Shown piece after piece: positions 35,265 through 44,067 of a stretch of 64,000 nt of DNA (within the stretch, counting starts at the first letter, position 1; the number at the start of each line of letters is the position of its first letter). Below the pieces are notes generated by a model. It was not told where the DNA came from, did not search any database, and saw only the letters and a program-made list of their open reading frames with translations. Origin of the DNA: Pseudomonas sp. B20(2017) (GTDB lineage: Bacteria > Pseudomonadota > Gammaproteobacteria > Pseudomonadales > Pseudomonadaceae); assembly GCF_002113125.1 (NCBI RefSeq), contig NZ_NEJP01000024.1:1-64000 (forward strand). Reading direction: 5' to 3'. Made by a program: the position numbers and the translations under genes.

Positions 35265-36659
35265 ATGAAATCGCGCCTCAGCCTGTTGACCGTGTGCCTG
35301 TTACTCAGCGCCTGCGGCAGTCCCGTCCAGCGTCCGGACAGCGGCGTGCAGCCGCCCGCGACCTGGCAATCGCCTCACCTCGACAACCGCGCGCGCGACG
35401 AAGCGCGCTGGTGGACCCGGTTCTCCAGTCCGCAACTCAATCAACTGATCGAACAGGCCCAGGTCGGCAGCTACGATCTGGCCGCCGCCATTGCCCGGGT
35501 GCGCCAGGCCCGCGCGGACACCGTCATCGCCGGCGGTTCGCAACTGCCCGAGGTGCAAGCCACAGCCAACGCCAATCGACAGAAACTGTTGCGTGGCAAC
35601 GGCTACAGCCAGCTCGATGCGAGCAGCAGCAACAAAGCCGTGGATTACTTCGACGCCGGCCTGAGTGCCAGTTACGAAATCGATTTCTGGGGCGGTAACC
35701 GGGCCTCCCGGGATAGCGCCCGGTTCAGCTTGCAGGCCAGCGAATTCGACCGGGCCACGGTGGAACTGACCTTGCTCAGCGGCGTGGCCAACAGTTACGC
35801 GCAAGTCCTGTCGTTGCGCGAACAGAGCCGCATCGCCGAACTCAATCTGGCCAACGCGCAAAACGTCCTGCAACTGGTGCAGACCCGCTTCAATGCCGGC
35901 TCCGCGACCGCGCTGGAACTGGCCCAGCAAAAAAGCCTGGTGGCGGCGCAACAACGGCAGCTACCCACCGTGCAGCAACAGGCCGAAGACGCGCGGATCA
36001 GCCTCGCCGCCCTGCTCGGCCGTCCCGTGCAGCAATTACCAGCCAGTGTCGAATCGTTCGAGCAGATGCAATGGCCGGAGATTGCCGCCGGCGTACCGAG
36101 CGATCTACTGACCCGTCGGCCGGACATCGCCCGCGCCGAAGCACAGTTGGCGGCAGCCCAGGCCGATGTAACCGTGGCCCGTGCGGCGATGTTTCCCAAG
36201 CTGACCCTGACCGCCAACCTCGGCTCGGGCGCCAACCAGATCGGCGACGTGCTGCGCAGCCCGTTCTATAACCTGACCGGCGGCCTCATCGCCCCGATCT
36301 TCAACAACGGCCGCCTCGGCGCCGAGCGCGACAAGGCCACGGCCCGGCAGGACGAGCTGCTGCAGACCTATCGCGGTGCGATCATCAACGGTTTTGCCGA
36401 CGTGGAAAAAGCCCTCAACAGCATTCGCGGCCTCGATGAGCAACGGCAGTGGCAAACCGAAGAGCTGAATCAGGCACAGACCGCTTTCAACATCGCCCAG
36501 AGCCGCTACCAGGCCGGCGCCGAAGACTTGCTGACAGTCCTGGAAACCCAGCGCACGCTGTATGCGGCGCAGGATCAGAACGTGCAACTGCGCCTGTCGC
36601 GGATGCAAGCGAGCATCGCGCTGTACAAGGCGCTGGGAGGCAGTTGGGAGATTCGCTGA
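35265..36659 (+). CDS. opmQ: Outer-membrane efflux lipoprotein OpmQ
   Basis: A 464-residue TolC-like channel of the NodT/OprM type. The signal peptide ends in a lipobox (VCLLLSAC, Cys about residue 17), then GSPVQRPDSG. Two OEP repeats form long helices with typical LTRRPDIARAEAQLAAAQAD near 275-295 and SRYQAGAEDLLTVLETQRTL near 415. It is the outer-membrane exit of PvdRT. ATG at 35265 gives a good signal peptide; a GTG at 35250 would overlap pvdT by 8 bp. Confidence 0.95.
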   Translation: MKSRLSLLTVCLLLSACGSPVQRPDSGVQPPATWQSPHLDNRARDEARWWTRFSSPQLNQLIEQAQVGSYDLAAAIARVRQARADTVIAGGSQLPEVQATANANRQKLLRGNGYSQLDASSSNKAVDYFDAGLSASYEIDFWGGNRASRDSARFSLQASEFDRATVELTLLSGVANSYAQVLSLREQSRIAELNLANAQNVLQLVQTRFNAGSATALELAQQKSLVAAQQRQLPTVQQQAEDARISLAALLGRPVQQLPASVESFEQMQWPEIAAGVPSDLLTRRPDIARAEAQLAAAQADVTVARAAMFPKLTLTANLGSGANQIGDVLRSPFYNLTGGLIAPIFNNGRLGAERDKATARQDELLQTYRGAIINGFADVEKALNSIRGLDEQRQWQTEELNQAQTAFNIAQSRYQAGAEDLLTVLETQRTLYAAQDQNVQLRLSRMQASIALYKALGGSWEIR

Positions 36660-36681
36660 AACACTGATTCGAACAAACGGG

Positions 36682-36720
36682 AAAGGATCGCAGCCTGACA
36701 CAGACTGCGATCCTTTTTTT
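36682..36720. terminator. Terminator between convergent opmQ and pvdP
   Basis: A 12-bp perfect stem (36682-36693 with 36705-36716) is followed by seven T residues on the plus strand. It lies between the two convergent genes and overlaps the pvdP stop by two bases. Confidence 0.85.
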
Positions 36721-38329
36721 ATGCCTTGGCTTTCAGGTTGCGCGCATACCACGGCCGTTGCGGCACGCGGCGGAACAGCGCGGCGAGTTTTTTCTCGTCG
36801 TTGAGGAAGGTGATGCGCAGCGCCAGCTTCATGGTTTCCGGGTCCATTTCCACGGTCTTGCCGACCTGCAGGCCTGGCGTGGTGCTGCAACCATGAGTCA
36901 CCGGCCCCAGCCACGGATCATCGACTTCCACCCAACGGCCGGGGGCAAACCACGGCACGCCATTGACCACCAGACGCGAGACTTCGCCCGGATGGAAACG
37001 CTCGTGAGCGCGGAACCAGTCTTCGATCCGGTCATCGATCCAGCCATGGAAATGCCAGAACGCCGGGTTGACGTGGGAAGAGAACGGATCGCCGAGAAAA
37101 TCATTCTCCGGGCCAAACCAGCGCTGCGCGAAATCCGCCGGATCACGGGCGAACGGCACCGGCTGACCGTTGGACGGATCACGCGGCACCGAAGCCCAGC
37201 GCATGTGCAACCAGTCGTGCAGGCCGAGCTCCACCTCGGAACCGAACTGGCCCAGGGTGAGTTTGGCCAGATACGCCGGATCGCGGTACTGCGACTCCCA
37301 GACCTGGAAATTACTTTCATAGGTTTCGGCAGTCTTGATGTCGCTGACCCACTGGCTGTATTCGTTGTCACCGTCGGCCAGCCAGGTCGGTGGCAATGCC
37401 GTGCCGTCATGGTTGTCGAAGTAACGGGCGAAGCCGGCGCGGTCGCGGATCAGCTCCGGCTGCGGCAACGGAAAGTACTCCCAGGACGGCAGATCCTGCA
37501 TCGATCTCGCGGTGCGCAGCATGTGCCGGTGCATGAAGAAAAAATCGACACCCGAGCCATTGCGATCCTTGCGAGGCCCACGGGCATCGCGCTCCTTGTC
37601 CCGCGGCCCCGGCTGCCAGCCGATGCCGCGCAGGGCTTCACGCTTGTCCTCGGGCAAGGTGTGCCACTTGTCCCGGGTCGCATGCCACAGCTGATGGAAC
37701 AGACGATGCTCGGGCGAGATCAGCCAGGCCAGCAACGTCGGGTTCAGCGGCGTGCGCTCGCGGGCTTCGGGAAACAGCCGCTTGACCGCAACGAAGCCGT
37801 TGTCCTGCGCCGGCAAGGCCAATGGCCGATCCAGACGCAAGGCCTTGCCGCTGAGGGTGCCGCTGCCGGCATTGCCGAAGTCGGCCCAGACCTCGTCGAG
37901 GATCATTTCCAGTTCATAGTCGATCCGGCCATCGGCACTGATCAGACGCCAGCTCAGTTTCGCAGCGTCGGCGCCGGCAAGATCGCCAAGAATTCGGTAA
38001 CGAGGTGTTTCGTCGGAGCGCAGGCGCGCCGGCGTGTCGAGAAATCCGCAGACACCGCGGCCCTTCTGGCCAATGTCGAGAAACACCTGCAGGCCGTTCG
38101 CCGGCAGCCCTTCGAGGCCCGCGTCACGTCCTTCGAAACGGATATCCCAGATTCCGCGCAAGGCGTTCGCCAGGCGCTGTCCGGCCACGTCGGCGACGTC
38201 GAAAGACGCTTCGCCCGGGGTGATCGTCGGATCCGGCTTCGTCCATTCACGATGCCCAAAATAAGCCGCCGGCACAGCAGCGCCGGTCAGCGCCAGGCCT
38301 GCCATGAACCATCGTCGAGAAATCTTCAT
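36719..38329 (-). CDS. pvdP: PvdP, periplasmic tyrosinase of pyoverdine maturation
   Basis: 536 residues (PAO1 PvdP is about 544). A Tat signal, SRRWFMAGLALTGAAVPAAY, starts at residue 4. The C-terminal tyrosinase domain has copper-ligand His clusters: DFFFMHRHMLR (about 280), the HDWLHMRWAS region (about 390), and FWHFHGWIDDRIEDWF (about 450). It oxidises the ferribactin D-Tyr/Dab unit to start chromophore formation in the periplasm. ATG at 38329 directly precedes the twin-arginine motif. It has its own iron-starvation box and is divergent from pvdM. Confidence 0.95.
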   Translation of the reverse strand: MKISRRWFMAGLALTGAAVPAAYFGHREWTKPDPTITPGEASFDVADVAGQRLANALRGIWDIRFEGRDAGLEGLPANGLQVFLDIGQKGRGVCGFLDTPARLRSDETPRYRILGDLAGADAAKLSWRLISADGRIDYELEMILDEVWADFGNAGSGTLSGKALRLDRPLALPAQDNGFVAVKRLFPEARERTPLNPTLLAWLISPEHRLFHQLWHATRDKWHTLPEDKREALRGIGWQPGPRDKERDARGPRKDRNGSGVDFFFMHRHMLRTARSMQDLPSWEYFPLPQPELIRDRAGFARYFDNHDGTALPPTWLADGDNEYSQWVSDIKTAETYESNFQVWESQYRDPAYLAKLTLGQFGSEVELGLHDWLHMRWASVPRDPSNGQPVPFARDPADFAQRWFGPENDFLGDPFSSHVNPAFWHFHGWIDDRIEDWFRAHERFHPGEVSRLVVNGVPWFAPGRWVEVDDPWLGPVTHGCSTTPGLQVGKTVEMDPETMKLALRITFLNDEKKLAALFRRVPQRPWYARNLKAKA

Positions 38330-38374
38330 TGCCCTACCTGTGTCAGCCATGAAGCAGGCTTTATCCAAGCTAGA

Positions 38375-38398
38375 ACGTTTGTTGCCATGGCAAATTTA
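38375..38398 (-). promoter_or_regulatory. Iron-starvation (PvdS) box of pvdP
   Basis: On the minus strand TAAAT (38394-38398), exactly 16 nt, CGT (38375-38377). It lies 46 bp upstream of the pvdP ATG. Confidence 0.9.
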
Positions 38399-38440
38399 AG
38401 CGCCCGTCACGACGCACGTTTACCCCCTCTCCCGCCGCAC

Positions 38441-38464
38441 TAAATTTCCACGGCTGCCAGTCGT
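38441..38464 (+). promoter_or_regulatory. Iron-starvation (PvdS) box of pvdM-pvdN-pvdO
   Basis: TAAAT (38441-38445), exactly 16 nt, CGT (38462-38464), 64 bp upstream of pvdM. Together with the pvdP box it forms a divergent pair spaced 43 bp apart. Confidence 0.9.
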
Positions 38465-38527
38465 TCTTCCCAGATAGCAAAGGCCCCTGCGCCTGCACTT
38501 TGATGGCGAACCTGACTGAGATTGGCA

Positions 38528-39898
38528 ATGACAAAACCACGTTCGAAAAAGGCTCTTTTCATCGGCCTGCCACTGGCTCTGGCGATCACCGCCGGCGCCG
38601 GCTTCGCCGTCTGGGAACACTGGTTCAAGGATGATCTGGGCTATCCGGTCAAAGTCGTCAAACAGGCCGCCGAACTGCACGAGCGCATGCTGTCCTTCGA
38701 CAGCCACATCAGTCTGATGCAGAACTTCGGCACCGACGGAAACGAGGCGGACAAGGACGGCAAGGGCCAGTTCGACCTGGCCAAGGTCAACCGTGGCCAG
38801 CTCTCCGGCGCGGCGCTGACAATCTTCGGCTGGCCGGAAATGTGGAACGGCCCCGACGCGCCGCACAAACCCACCGCCGGGTTCATCGACGAAGCGCGCA
38901 ACCAGCAGGAAATCCGCTACAAAATCATCTCTGGCATGGTGCGCGACTTCCCCAACCAGGTCGCTATCGCCTATACCCCTGACGACATGCGACGCCTGCA
39001 CGGCGAAGGCAAGTTCGCCATCTTCATCAGCATGCTCAACGCCTACCCGCTGGGGCACGACCTGAACCTGCTGGACCTGTGGACCGCACGCGGCATGCGC
39101 ATGTTCGGCTTCAGCTACATCGGCAACAACGACTGGGCCGATTCGTCGCGCCCGCTGCCGTTCCTCAATGATTCGCCGGACGCCCTCGATGGCCTGTCGG
39201 ACCTGGGCAAGCAAGCGGTCAAACGCCTGAACGACCTGGGCGTGATCATCGACGTGTCGCAGATGTCGACCAAAGCGCTTGAGCAGGTTGCGCAACTGAG
39301 CCGCACACCGCTGGTGGCTTCGCATTCGGCACCACGGGCCATGGTGGATATCCCGCGCAACCTCAGCGACAAGGAAATGCAACTGATCAAGAACAGCGGC
39401 GGCGTGGTGCAGATCGTGGCGTTCTCGCAATACCTGCGCCCCCTGACCCAGACCACCCAGGACCGGCTCAACGAACTGCGCAAGGAGTTCGACCTGCCGC
39501 CCCTGCCGAACCTGGCCATGGCCCTGATGCCGGGCGATCCGATCATCTCCGCCTGGTCCGAGCAGAAGTTCGGCCTGTACGCCAGCCGCCTCTACGCGAT
39601 CCTCGAAGACGAACCGAAAGCCAGCCTGAAAGACCTGGGCGACGCCATCGAATACGCGGTGCGCAAGATCGGCATCGACCACGTCGGCATCAGCTCCGAC
39701 TTCAATGAAGGTGGCGGCGTAAAAGGCTTTGAAAACGTCGGCGAGATCCGCAACGTCACCGCCGAGCTGCTGTCGCGCGGCTACTCCGAAGCGGACATCG
39801 CCAAGCTGTGGGGCGGCAACTTCCTGCGGGTCTGGGATCAGGTCGAAAAAGCCGCAAAACCGGCCCTGGCCACTGCAAAGGAAGCGACCAAGCCATGA
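38528..39898 (+). CDS. pvdM: PvdM, renal-dipeptidase-like periplasmic protein
   Basis: 456 residues. A single N-terminal membrane helix (LFIGLPLALAITAGAGFAVW) puts the rest in the periplasm. The dipeptidase-family core starts SFDSHISLMQNFG, where the family's HxD metal motif reads SHI, and continues to LNDLGVIIDVSQMS, PLVASHSAPRAM and DHVGISSDFNEGG. PvdM is required for oxidation of dihydropyoverdine to pyoverdine. ATG at 38528 is chosen over an in-frame TTG at 38522. The stop overlaps the pvdN start (ATGA). Confidence 0.94.
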   Translation: MTKPRSKKALFIGLPLALAITAGAGFAVWEHWFKDDLGYPVKVVKQAAELHERMLSFDSHISLMQNFGTDGNEADKDGKGQFDLAKVNRGQLSGAALTIFGWPEMWNGPDAPHKPTAGFIDEARNQQEIRYKIISGMVRDFPNQVAIAYTPDDMRRLHGEGKFAIFISMLNAYPLGHDLNLLDLWTARGMRMFGFSYIGNNDWADSSRPLPFLNDSPDALDGLSDLGKQAVKRLNDLGVIIDVSQMSTKALEQVAQLSRTPLVASHSAPRAMVDIPRNLSDKEMQLIKNSGGVVQIVAFSQYLRPLTQTTQDRLNELRKEFDLPPLPNLAMALMPGDPIISAWSEQKFGLYASRLYAILEDEPKASLKDLGDAIEYAVRKIGIDHVGISSDFNEGGGVKGFENVGEIRNVTAELLSRGYSEADIAKLWGGNFLRVWDQVEKAAKPALATAKEATKP

Positions 39899-41175
39899 GC
39901 AATCGTCGCGAGTTTCTGAAACAGGCCGGGGTGCTGGCTGCCGCATTGCCGCTGGGCGCCAGCCTGCCAGCGATCGCCGAAGCTACGCCCGCCCCGGTTG
40001 CGTCCGGAGACAAATGGACGCAATTGCGCCAGTTGTTCGACCAGGACCCGGCGTACCTGCACTTCTCCAACTTCCTGATCACCACCCACCCCAGACCGGT
40101 GCGCGAAGCCATCGAACGGCATCGCGCCGCCCTCGACAAAAACCCTGGCCTGGCCATGGACTGGGACCTGGGCGTGATCGAAGAGCGCGAAGAAAACGTG
40201 CGGGTCTGGGCCGGCCGTTACCTGCAGGCCAACCCGAAGCAGATTGCCCTGACCGGCAGCACCACCGAAGGCCTGACCATGATCTACGGCGGCGTGCATG
40301 TGCGCCCCGATCAGGAAATCCTCACCACTGCTCACGAGCACTACGCCACCCACACAATCCTCGCCCTGCGCAAGGAACGTGAAGGCACCCAAGTGCGCAA
40401 GATCCGCCTGTTCAAGGATCCGCACACGGCGACCAAAGCCGAGATTCTCACCGCCATCGACAGCAGCATCCGCCCCGAAACCCGGGTGCTGGGCATGTGC
40501 TGGGTGCATTCGGGCAGCGGCATGAAACTGCCCATCGGCGAGATCGGCGCCATCGTCGACAAACACAACCGCGGGCGCAGCGATGCCGACCGGATCATTT
40601 ATGTGGTGGACGGCGTGCACGGCTTCGGCGTGGACAATCTGAATTTCCCGGAAATGAACTGCGACTTCTTCGTTGCCGGCACCCACAAATGGATGTTCGG
40701 CCCACGGGGCACCGGCATCGTTTGCAGTCGTTTTGAAGAGGTGAAATACGTCACGCCGATCACCCCGACCTTCTCCGAGGCTACGGCGTTTTCCACCACC
40801 ATGACGCCCGGCGGCTACCACTCCTTCGAGCACCGCTGGGCGCTGGACGAAGCTTTCAAGCTGCACTTGCAGCTGGGCAAGGCCGAAGTCGAGGCGCGCA
40901 TTCACGCCCTCAACAGTTACCTGAAAAAACGCCTGCTGGAACACCCGCAGATCGAACTCGTCACGCCTCTGAGCCCGCAGCTGTCCGCCGGTTTCACCTT
41001 CTTCCGGGTCAAGGGCAAGGACTGCGACAAGATCGCCGCGTTCCTGATGCAAAACCGGGTGGTCGCCGATGCCGTGGAGCGGGATGTCGGGCCGGTGGTG
41101 CGTAGCGCGCCGGGCCTGCTCAACGACGAAGGTCAGATCGACCGCTTCATGAAACTGCTGGTGACCCAGTTGTAG
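39895..41175 (+). CDS. pvdN: PvdN, periplasmic PLP enzyme of pyoverdine side-chain modification
   Basis: 426 residues with a Tat-type leader (NRREFLKQAGVLAAALPLGA). An aminotransferase class V fold follows; the PLP Lys is in FFVAGTHKWMFGPRGTG near residue 265, with the upstream Asp in VVDGVHGFGV near 240. PvdN converts the N-terminal Glu side chain of pyoverdine to the succinamide form. It overlaps pvdM by 4 bp, so translation is coupled. The enzyme is exported folded with cofactor, hence Tat. Confidence 0.95.
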   Translation: MSNRREFLKQAGVLAAALPLGASLPAIAEATPAPVASGDKWTQLRQLFDQDPAYLHFSNFLITTHPRPVREAIERHRAALDKNPGLAMDWDLGVIEEREENVRVWAGRYLQANPKQIALTGSTTEGLTMIYGGVHVRPDQEILTTAHEHYATHTILALRKEREGTQVRKIRLFKDPHTATKAEILTAIDSSIRPETRVLGMCWVHSGSGMKLPIGEIGAIVDKHNRGRSDADRIIYVVDGVHGFGVDNLNFPEMNCDFFVAGTHKWMFGPRGTGIVCSRFEEVKYVTPITPTFSEATAFSTTMTPGGYHSFEHRWALDEAFKLHLQLGKAEVEARIHALNSYLKKRLLEHPQIELVTPLSPQLSAGFTFFRVKGKDCDKIAAFLMQNRVVADAVERDVGPVVRSAPGLLNDEGQIDRFMKLLVTQL

Positions 41176-41221
41176 GCACCCGACGCCACGAATTCCTTTC
41201 CACCTGTTTACGAGAGAACCG

Positions 41222-42130
41222 ATGAACAGTGAGCTGCGTAGTTTTTCCTTGAAGTCGCTCCCCGCGCTGTCCCTCGCCGCACTGCTCGCCAGTCTGATGC
41301 CGGGTCTGGCACAGGCCGCCGAACCGAGCAAACCGGGGACCGTGTTCAAGGACTGCAAGGACTGCCCGGAAATGGTCGTCCTGCCCACCGGCACGTTCAC
41401 CATGGGCACCCCGGATGACGAAGTCGGTCGTGAGCCGGACGAAGACCCGATGCACCCCGTGACCTTCGACAAACCGCTGGCCATCAGTCGCTTCCAGGTG
41501 CTCAAGGGGCAATGGGACGCTTACCTCAGCGACACCGGTTACAAGATGCCGGACGGCGACAAACGCCCCGGCCGTGCGTGCAAGGCCGGGATCCCGGACT
41601 ACCAGGGCAGCGACCCGAAGAAGCAGTACACCGACCGCCATCCAGCGGTGTGCATGGACTTCAACGAAGCCAACGACTATGTGGCGTGGCTGTCGAAGAA
41701 AACCGGCAAGAGCTACCGCCTGGTCAGTGAATCCCTGCGTGAATACGCAGCACGCGCCGGCAGCACCGGGCCGTTCCCGTTCCCCTTCGACGAGGGCAAG
41801 GAATACAGCATCGCCAAACATGCCAATACCTACGGCGCCGCTGACGGCTACAACTTCACCGCCCCGGCCGGCAGCTTCCCAGCCAACGCCTTTGGCGTCT
41901 ATGACATGCACGGCAACATCTACGAATGGACGGCCGACTGCTACAACGAAGACTACGTCGGCGCTCCGAGCGACGGCAGCGCCATCACGACCGGCAACTG
42001 CAAGGTCCGCCGTATCCGTGGCAACGACTGGGGTGAAGCGCCAGTGTTTTCCCGCTCCGGCAACCGCAACGCGACCTACAGCGACACGCGTGGCGACTGG
42101 ATCGGTTTTCGCGTGGCGCGGGATCTGTAA
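41222..42130 (+). CDS. pvdO: PvdO, FGE-sulfatase-fold periplasmic oxidase of chromophore maturation
   Basis: 302 residues. The signal peptide ends near MPGLAQAAEP. A formylglycine-generating-enzyme-like domain spans about residues 55-300, with MVVLPTGTFTMGTPDDEVG, VYDMHGNIYEWTADCYN and a C-terminal GDWIGFRVARDL. PvdO carries out a late oxidation completing the fluorescent chromophore. It is last in the pvdMNO unit and is followed by a terminator hairpin that also contains the pvdE promoter. In PAO1 pvdF comes next; here it does not. Confidence 0.95.
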   Translation: MNSELRSFSLKSLPALSLAALLASLMPGLAQAAEPSKPGTVFKDCKDCPEMVVLPTGTFTMGTPDDEVGREPDEDPMHPVTFDKPLAISRFQVLKGQWDAYLSDTGYKMPDGDKRPGRACKAGIPDYQGSDPKKQYTDRHPAVCMDFNEANDYVAWLSKKTGKSYRLVSESLREYAARAGSTGPFPFPFDEGKEYSIAKHANTYGAADGYNFTAPAGSFPANAFGVYDMHGNIYEWTADCYNEDYVGAPSDGSAITTGNCKVRRIRGNDWGEAPVFSRSGNRNATYSDTRGDWIGFRVARDL

Positions 42131-42173
42131 CAGCCCGGGCAGAGCCCTCTCGCTCGTCGCCTGAGTCCTCGAT

Positions 42174-42216
42174 AAACCCGTGGGTGGCTAAATCGCTGCC
42201 CGCGGGTTTCGTCTTT
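42174..42216 (+). terminator. Terminator after pvdO
   Basis: AAACCCGTGGG (from 42174) pairs with CCCGCGGGTTT (to 42209), with one G-T pair, and is followed by CGTCTTTT. It should end or attenuate pvdMNO transcripts. It overlaps the pvdE iron-starvation box. Confidence 0.7.
42189..42212 (+). promoter_or_regulatory. Iron-starvation (PvdS) box of pvdE
   Basis: TAAAT (42189-42193), exactly 16 nt, CGT (42210-42212), 60 bp upstream of pvdE. It is embedded in the pvdO terminator hairpin. The downstream C-A-T-TE NRPS has no box of its own and probably depends on this promoter. Confidence 0.85.
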
Positions 42217-42272
42217 TAACCAGCCCAATCCTTGAAACGTTGCCCTTGCGGGCACTAGAAGCGGAAACCTCC

Positions 42273-43934
42273 ATGACCACAAAATCCCGCGGAGCCATCA
42301 GTGAAGTCCTCGGCCTGCTCAAGCCTTACCGGCTCGTCGTGGTGGTGTCGATCCTCCTCGGCATGCTCGGCGGAGTCAGCGTTACCGCCCTGTTGGCGAC
42401 CATCAACAAAGCCTTGAACGGTGCGACCACGCCGTCGACGGACGTGCTGCTCACCTTCGCCGGGCTCTGCGTCGCCGCCCTGCTGTGCTCGATCCTGTCG
42501 GACATCGGCACCAACCACGTCGGCCAGCACATCATTGCCGGCCTGCGCAAAGCCCTGGGCGAGAAAGTGCTGCTGGCCCCTATCGAACAGATCGAGCGGT
42601 TTCGCAGCCATCGCCTGATTCCGGTGCTGACCCACGATGTCGATACGGTCAGTGATTTCGCCTTTTCCTTCGCACCGCTGGCCATCGCCTTCACGGTCAC
42701 GCTGGGTTGTCTGGGGTATCTGGCGTACCTGTCGCTGCCCATGTTCGCCCTGTTGCTGGTGGCGATCGTGATCGGCACCGTGGTTCAGTACATCGCCCGT
42801 GCCCGTGGCATCAAAGGCTTCGAACAGGCCCGAGAGGCCGAGGACGAATTGCAGAAGCACTACAGCGCCATCGCCGCCGGCGCCAAGGAACTGCGGATTC
42901 ACCGCCCGCGCCGCCAGCGCATGTTCAGCCAGCGCATCGAAGGCACGGCGGACTCGATCTGCAACACCCACATTCGCTCGATCAACACCTTTGTCGTCGC
43001 CAAGACCTTCGGCTCGATGCTGTTCTTCGTGGTGATCGGCCTGGCCCTGGCCCTGCAATCGTTCTGGCTGGGCACCGACAAGGCGGTGCTCAGCGGTTTC
43101 GTGCTGGTGTTGCTGTACATGAAAGGCCCGCTGGAATACCTGGTCACCACCCTGCCGGTAGTCAGCCGCGCCAACATCGCCTTCAAGCGCATTGCCGAAC
43201 TGGCGGAACAGTTCTCCTCACCGGAACCGCACCTGTTGCTGCGCGAATCTGCACCTGCGAGCAAAACCGCCGTGCAGCAATTGCAAATGCACAATGTCCA
43301 CTACGCGTTCCCGCCGATCAAAGGCAGCGCTGCGTTCGAACTGGGCCCGGTCAACCTGAACATCGCCCAGGGCGACATCGTGTTCATCGTCGGTGAAAAC
43401 GGCGGTGGCAAAACCACCCTGATCAAACTGTTGCTGGGCCTCTACGCCCCGCAGCGCGGCGAAGTGCTGCTCAATGGCCAGGTGGTCGACGCCAAGGCCC
43501 GTGACGACTACCGCCAACTGTTCACCACCATTTTTGCCGACTACTACCTGTTCGACGAACTGGTGCAAGGCGATCAGCAAGTGCCGGCGGACACCAGCCG
43601 CTACCTCGAGCGTCTGGAGATTGCTCACAAGGTGAGTATCCAGGACGGCGTGTTCAGCACCACCGACCTGTCCACCGGACAACGCAAGCGCCTGGCCTTG
43701 ATCAATGCCTGGCTGGAGGAACGCCCGGTGCTGGTGTTCGACGAATGGGCGGCGGATCAGGACCCGGTGTTCCGCCGGATCTTCTACACCGAACTGCTGC
43801 CCGAGCTGAAAAGCCTGGGCAAGACCATCATCGTGATCTCCCACGACGACCGTTATTTCGACATCGCCGATCAACTGGTGCGCATGGAGGGTGGCCGGGT
43901 CGTGACCCAGAAAAAGCCGCTCGCCACCGCCTGA
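42273..43934 (+). CDS. pvdE: PvdE, ABC exporter of the pyoverdine precursor ferribactin
   Basis: A 553-residue fused membrane/ATPase exporter of the cyclic-peptide exporter group. Six helices occupy about residues 15-300. The ATPase domain has Walker A FIVGENGGGKTTLIK near 375, signature DLSTGQRKRLALI near 470, and Walker B PVLVFDEWAADQDP near 490. It moves acylated ferribactin from cytoplasm to periplasm for maturation by PvdP, PvdM, PvdN and PvdO. ATG at 42273 starts MTTKSRGAISEVL; the ORF to 42240 is unconserved. Confidence 0.96.
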   Translation: MTTKSRGAISEVLGLLKPYRLVVVVSILLGMLGGVSVTALLATINKALNGATTPSTDVLLTFAGLCVAALLCSILSDIGTNHVGQHIIAGLRKALGEKVLLAPIEQIERFRSHRLIPVLTHDVDTVSDFAFSFAPLAIAFTVTLGCLGYLAYLSLPMFALLLVAIVIGTVVQYIARARGIKGFEQAREAEDELQKHYSAIAAGAKELRIHRPRRQRMFSQRIEGTADSICNTHIRSINTFVVAKTFGSMLFFVVIGLALALQSFWLGTDKAVLSGFVLVLLYMKGPLEYLVTTLPVVSRANIAFKRIAELAEQFSSPEPHLLLRESAPASKTAVQQLQMHNVHYAFPPIKGSAAFELGPVNLNIAQGDIVFIVGENGGGKTTLIKLLLGLYAPQRGEVLLNGQVVDAKARDDYRQLFTTIFADYYLFDELVQGDQQVPADTSRYLERLEIAHKVSIQDGVFSTTDLSTGQRKRLALINAWLEERPVLVFDEWAADQDPVFRRIFYTELLPELKSLGKTIIVISHDDRYFDIADQLVRMEGGRVVTQKKPLATA

Positions 43935-44067
43935 GGTTAATCCGCCGAACACCTTCAGCCGCCCGGACGTCGCGTCCCGGCGGCTTTCACCTGAATGCCC
44001 GGCGCCGTGCTCGCGACGGCTGACAACACCGTCAGCGACCACCGCGCCGTCCACCCCCGAGAGCCCG

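Noticed and set aside
43955-43990. GCCGCC/GGCGGC hairpin between pvdE and the terminal NRPS as a terminator
   Set aside because: The stem is short and is followed by only three T residues. It may pause polymerase but is not a convincing terminator, and the NRPS has no other promoter candidate.
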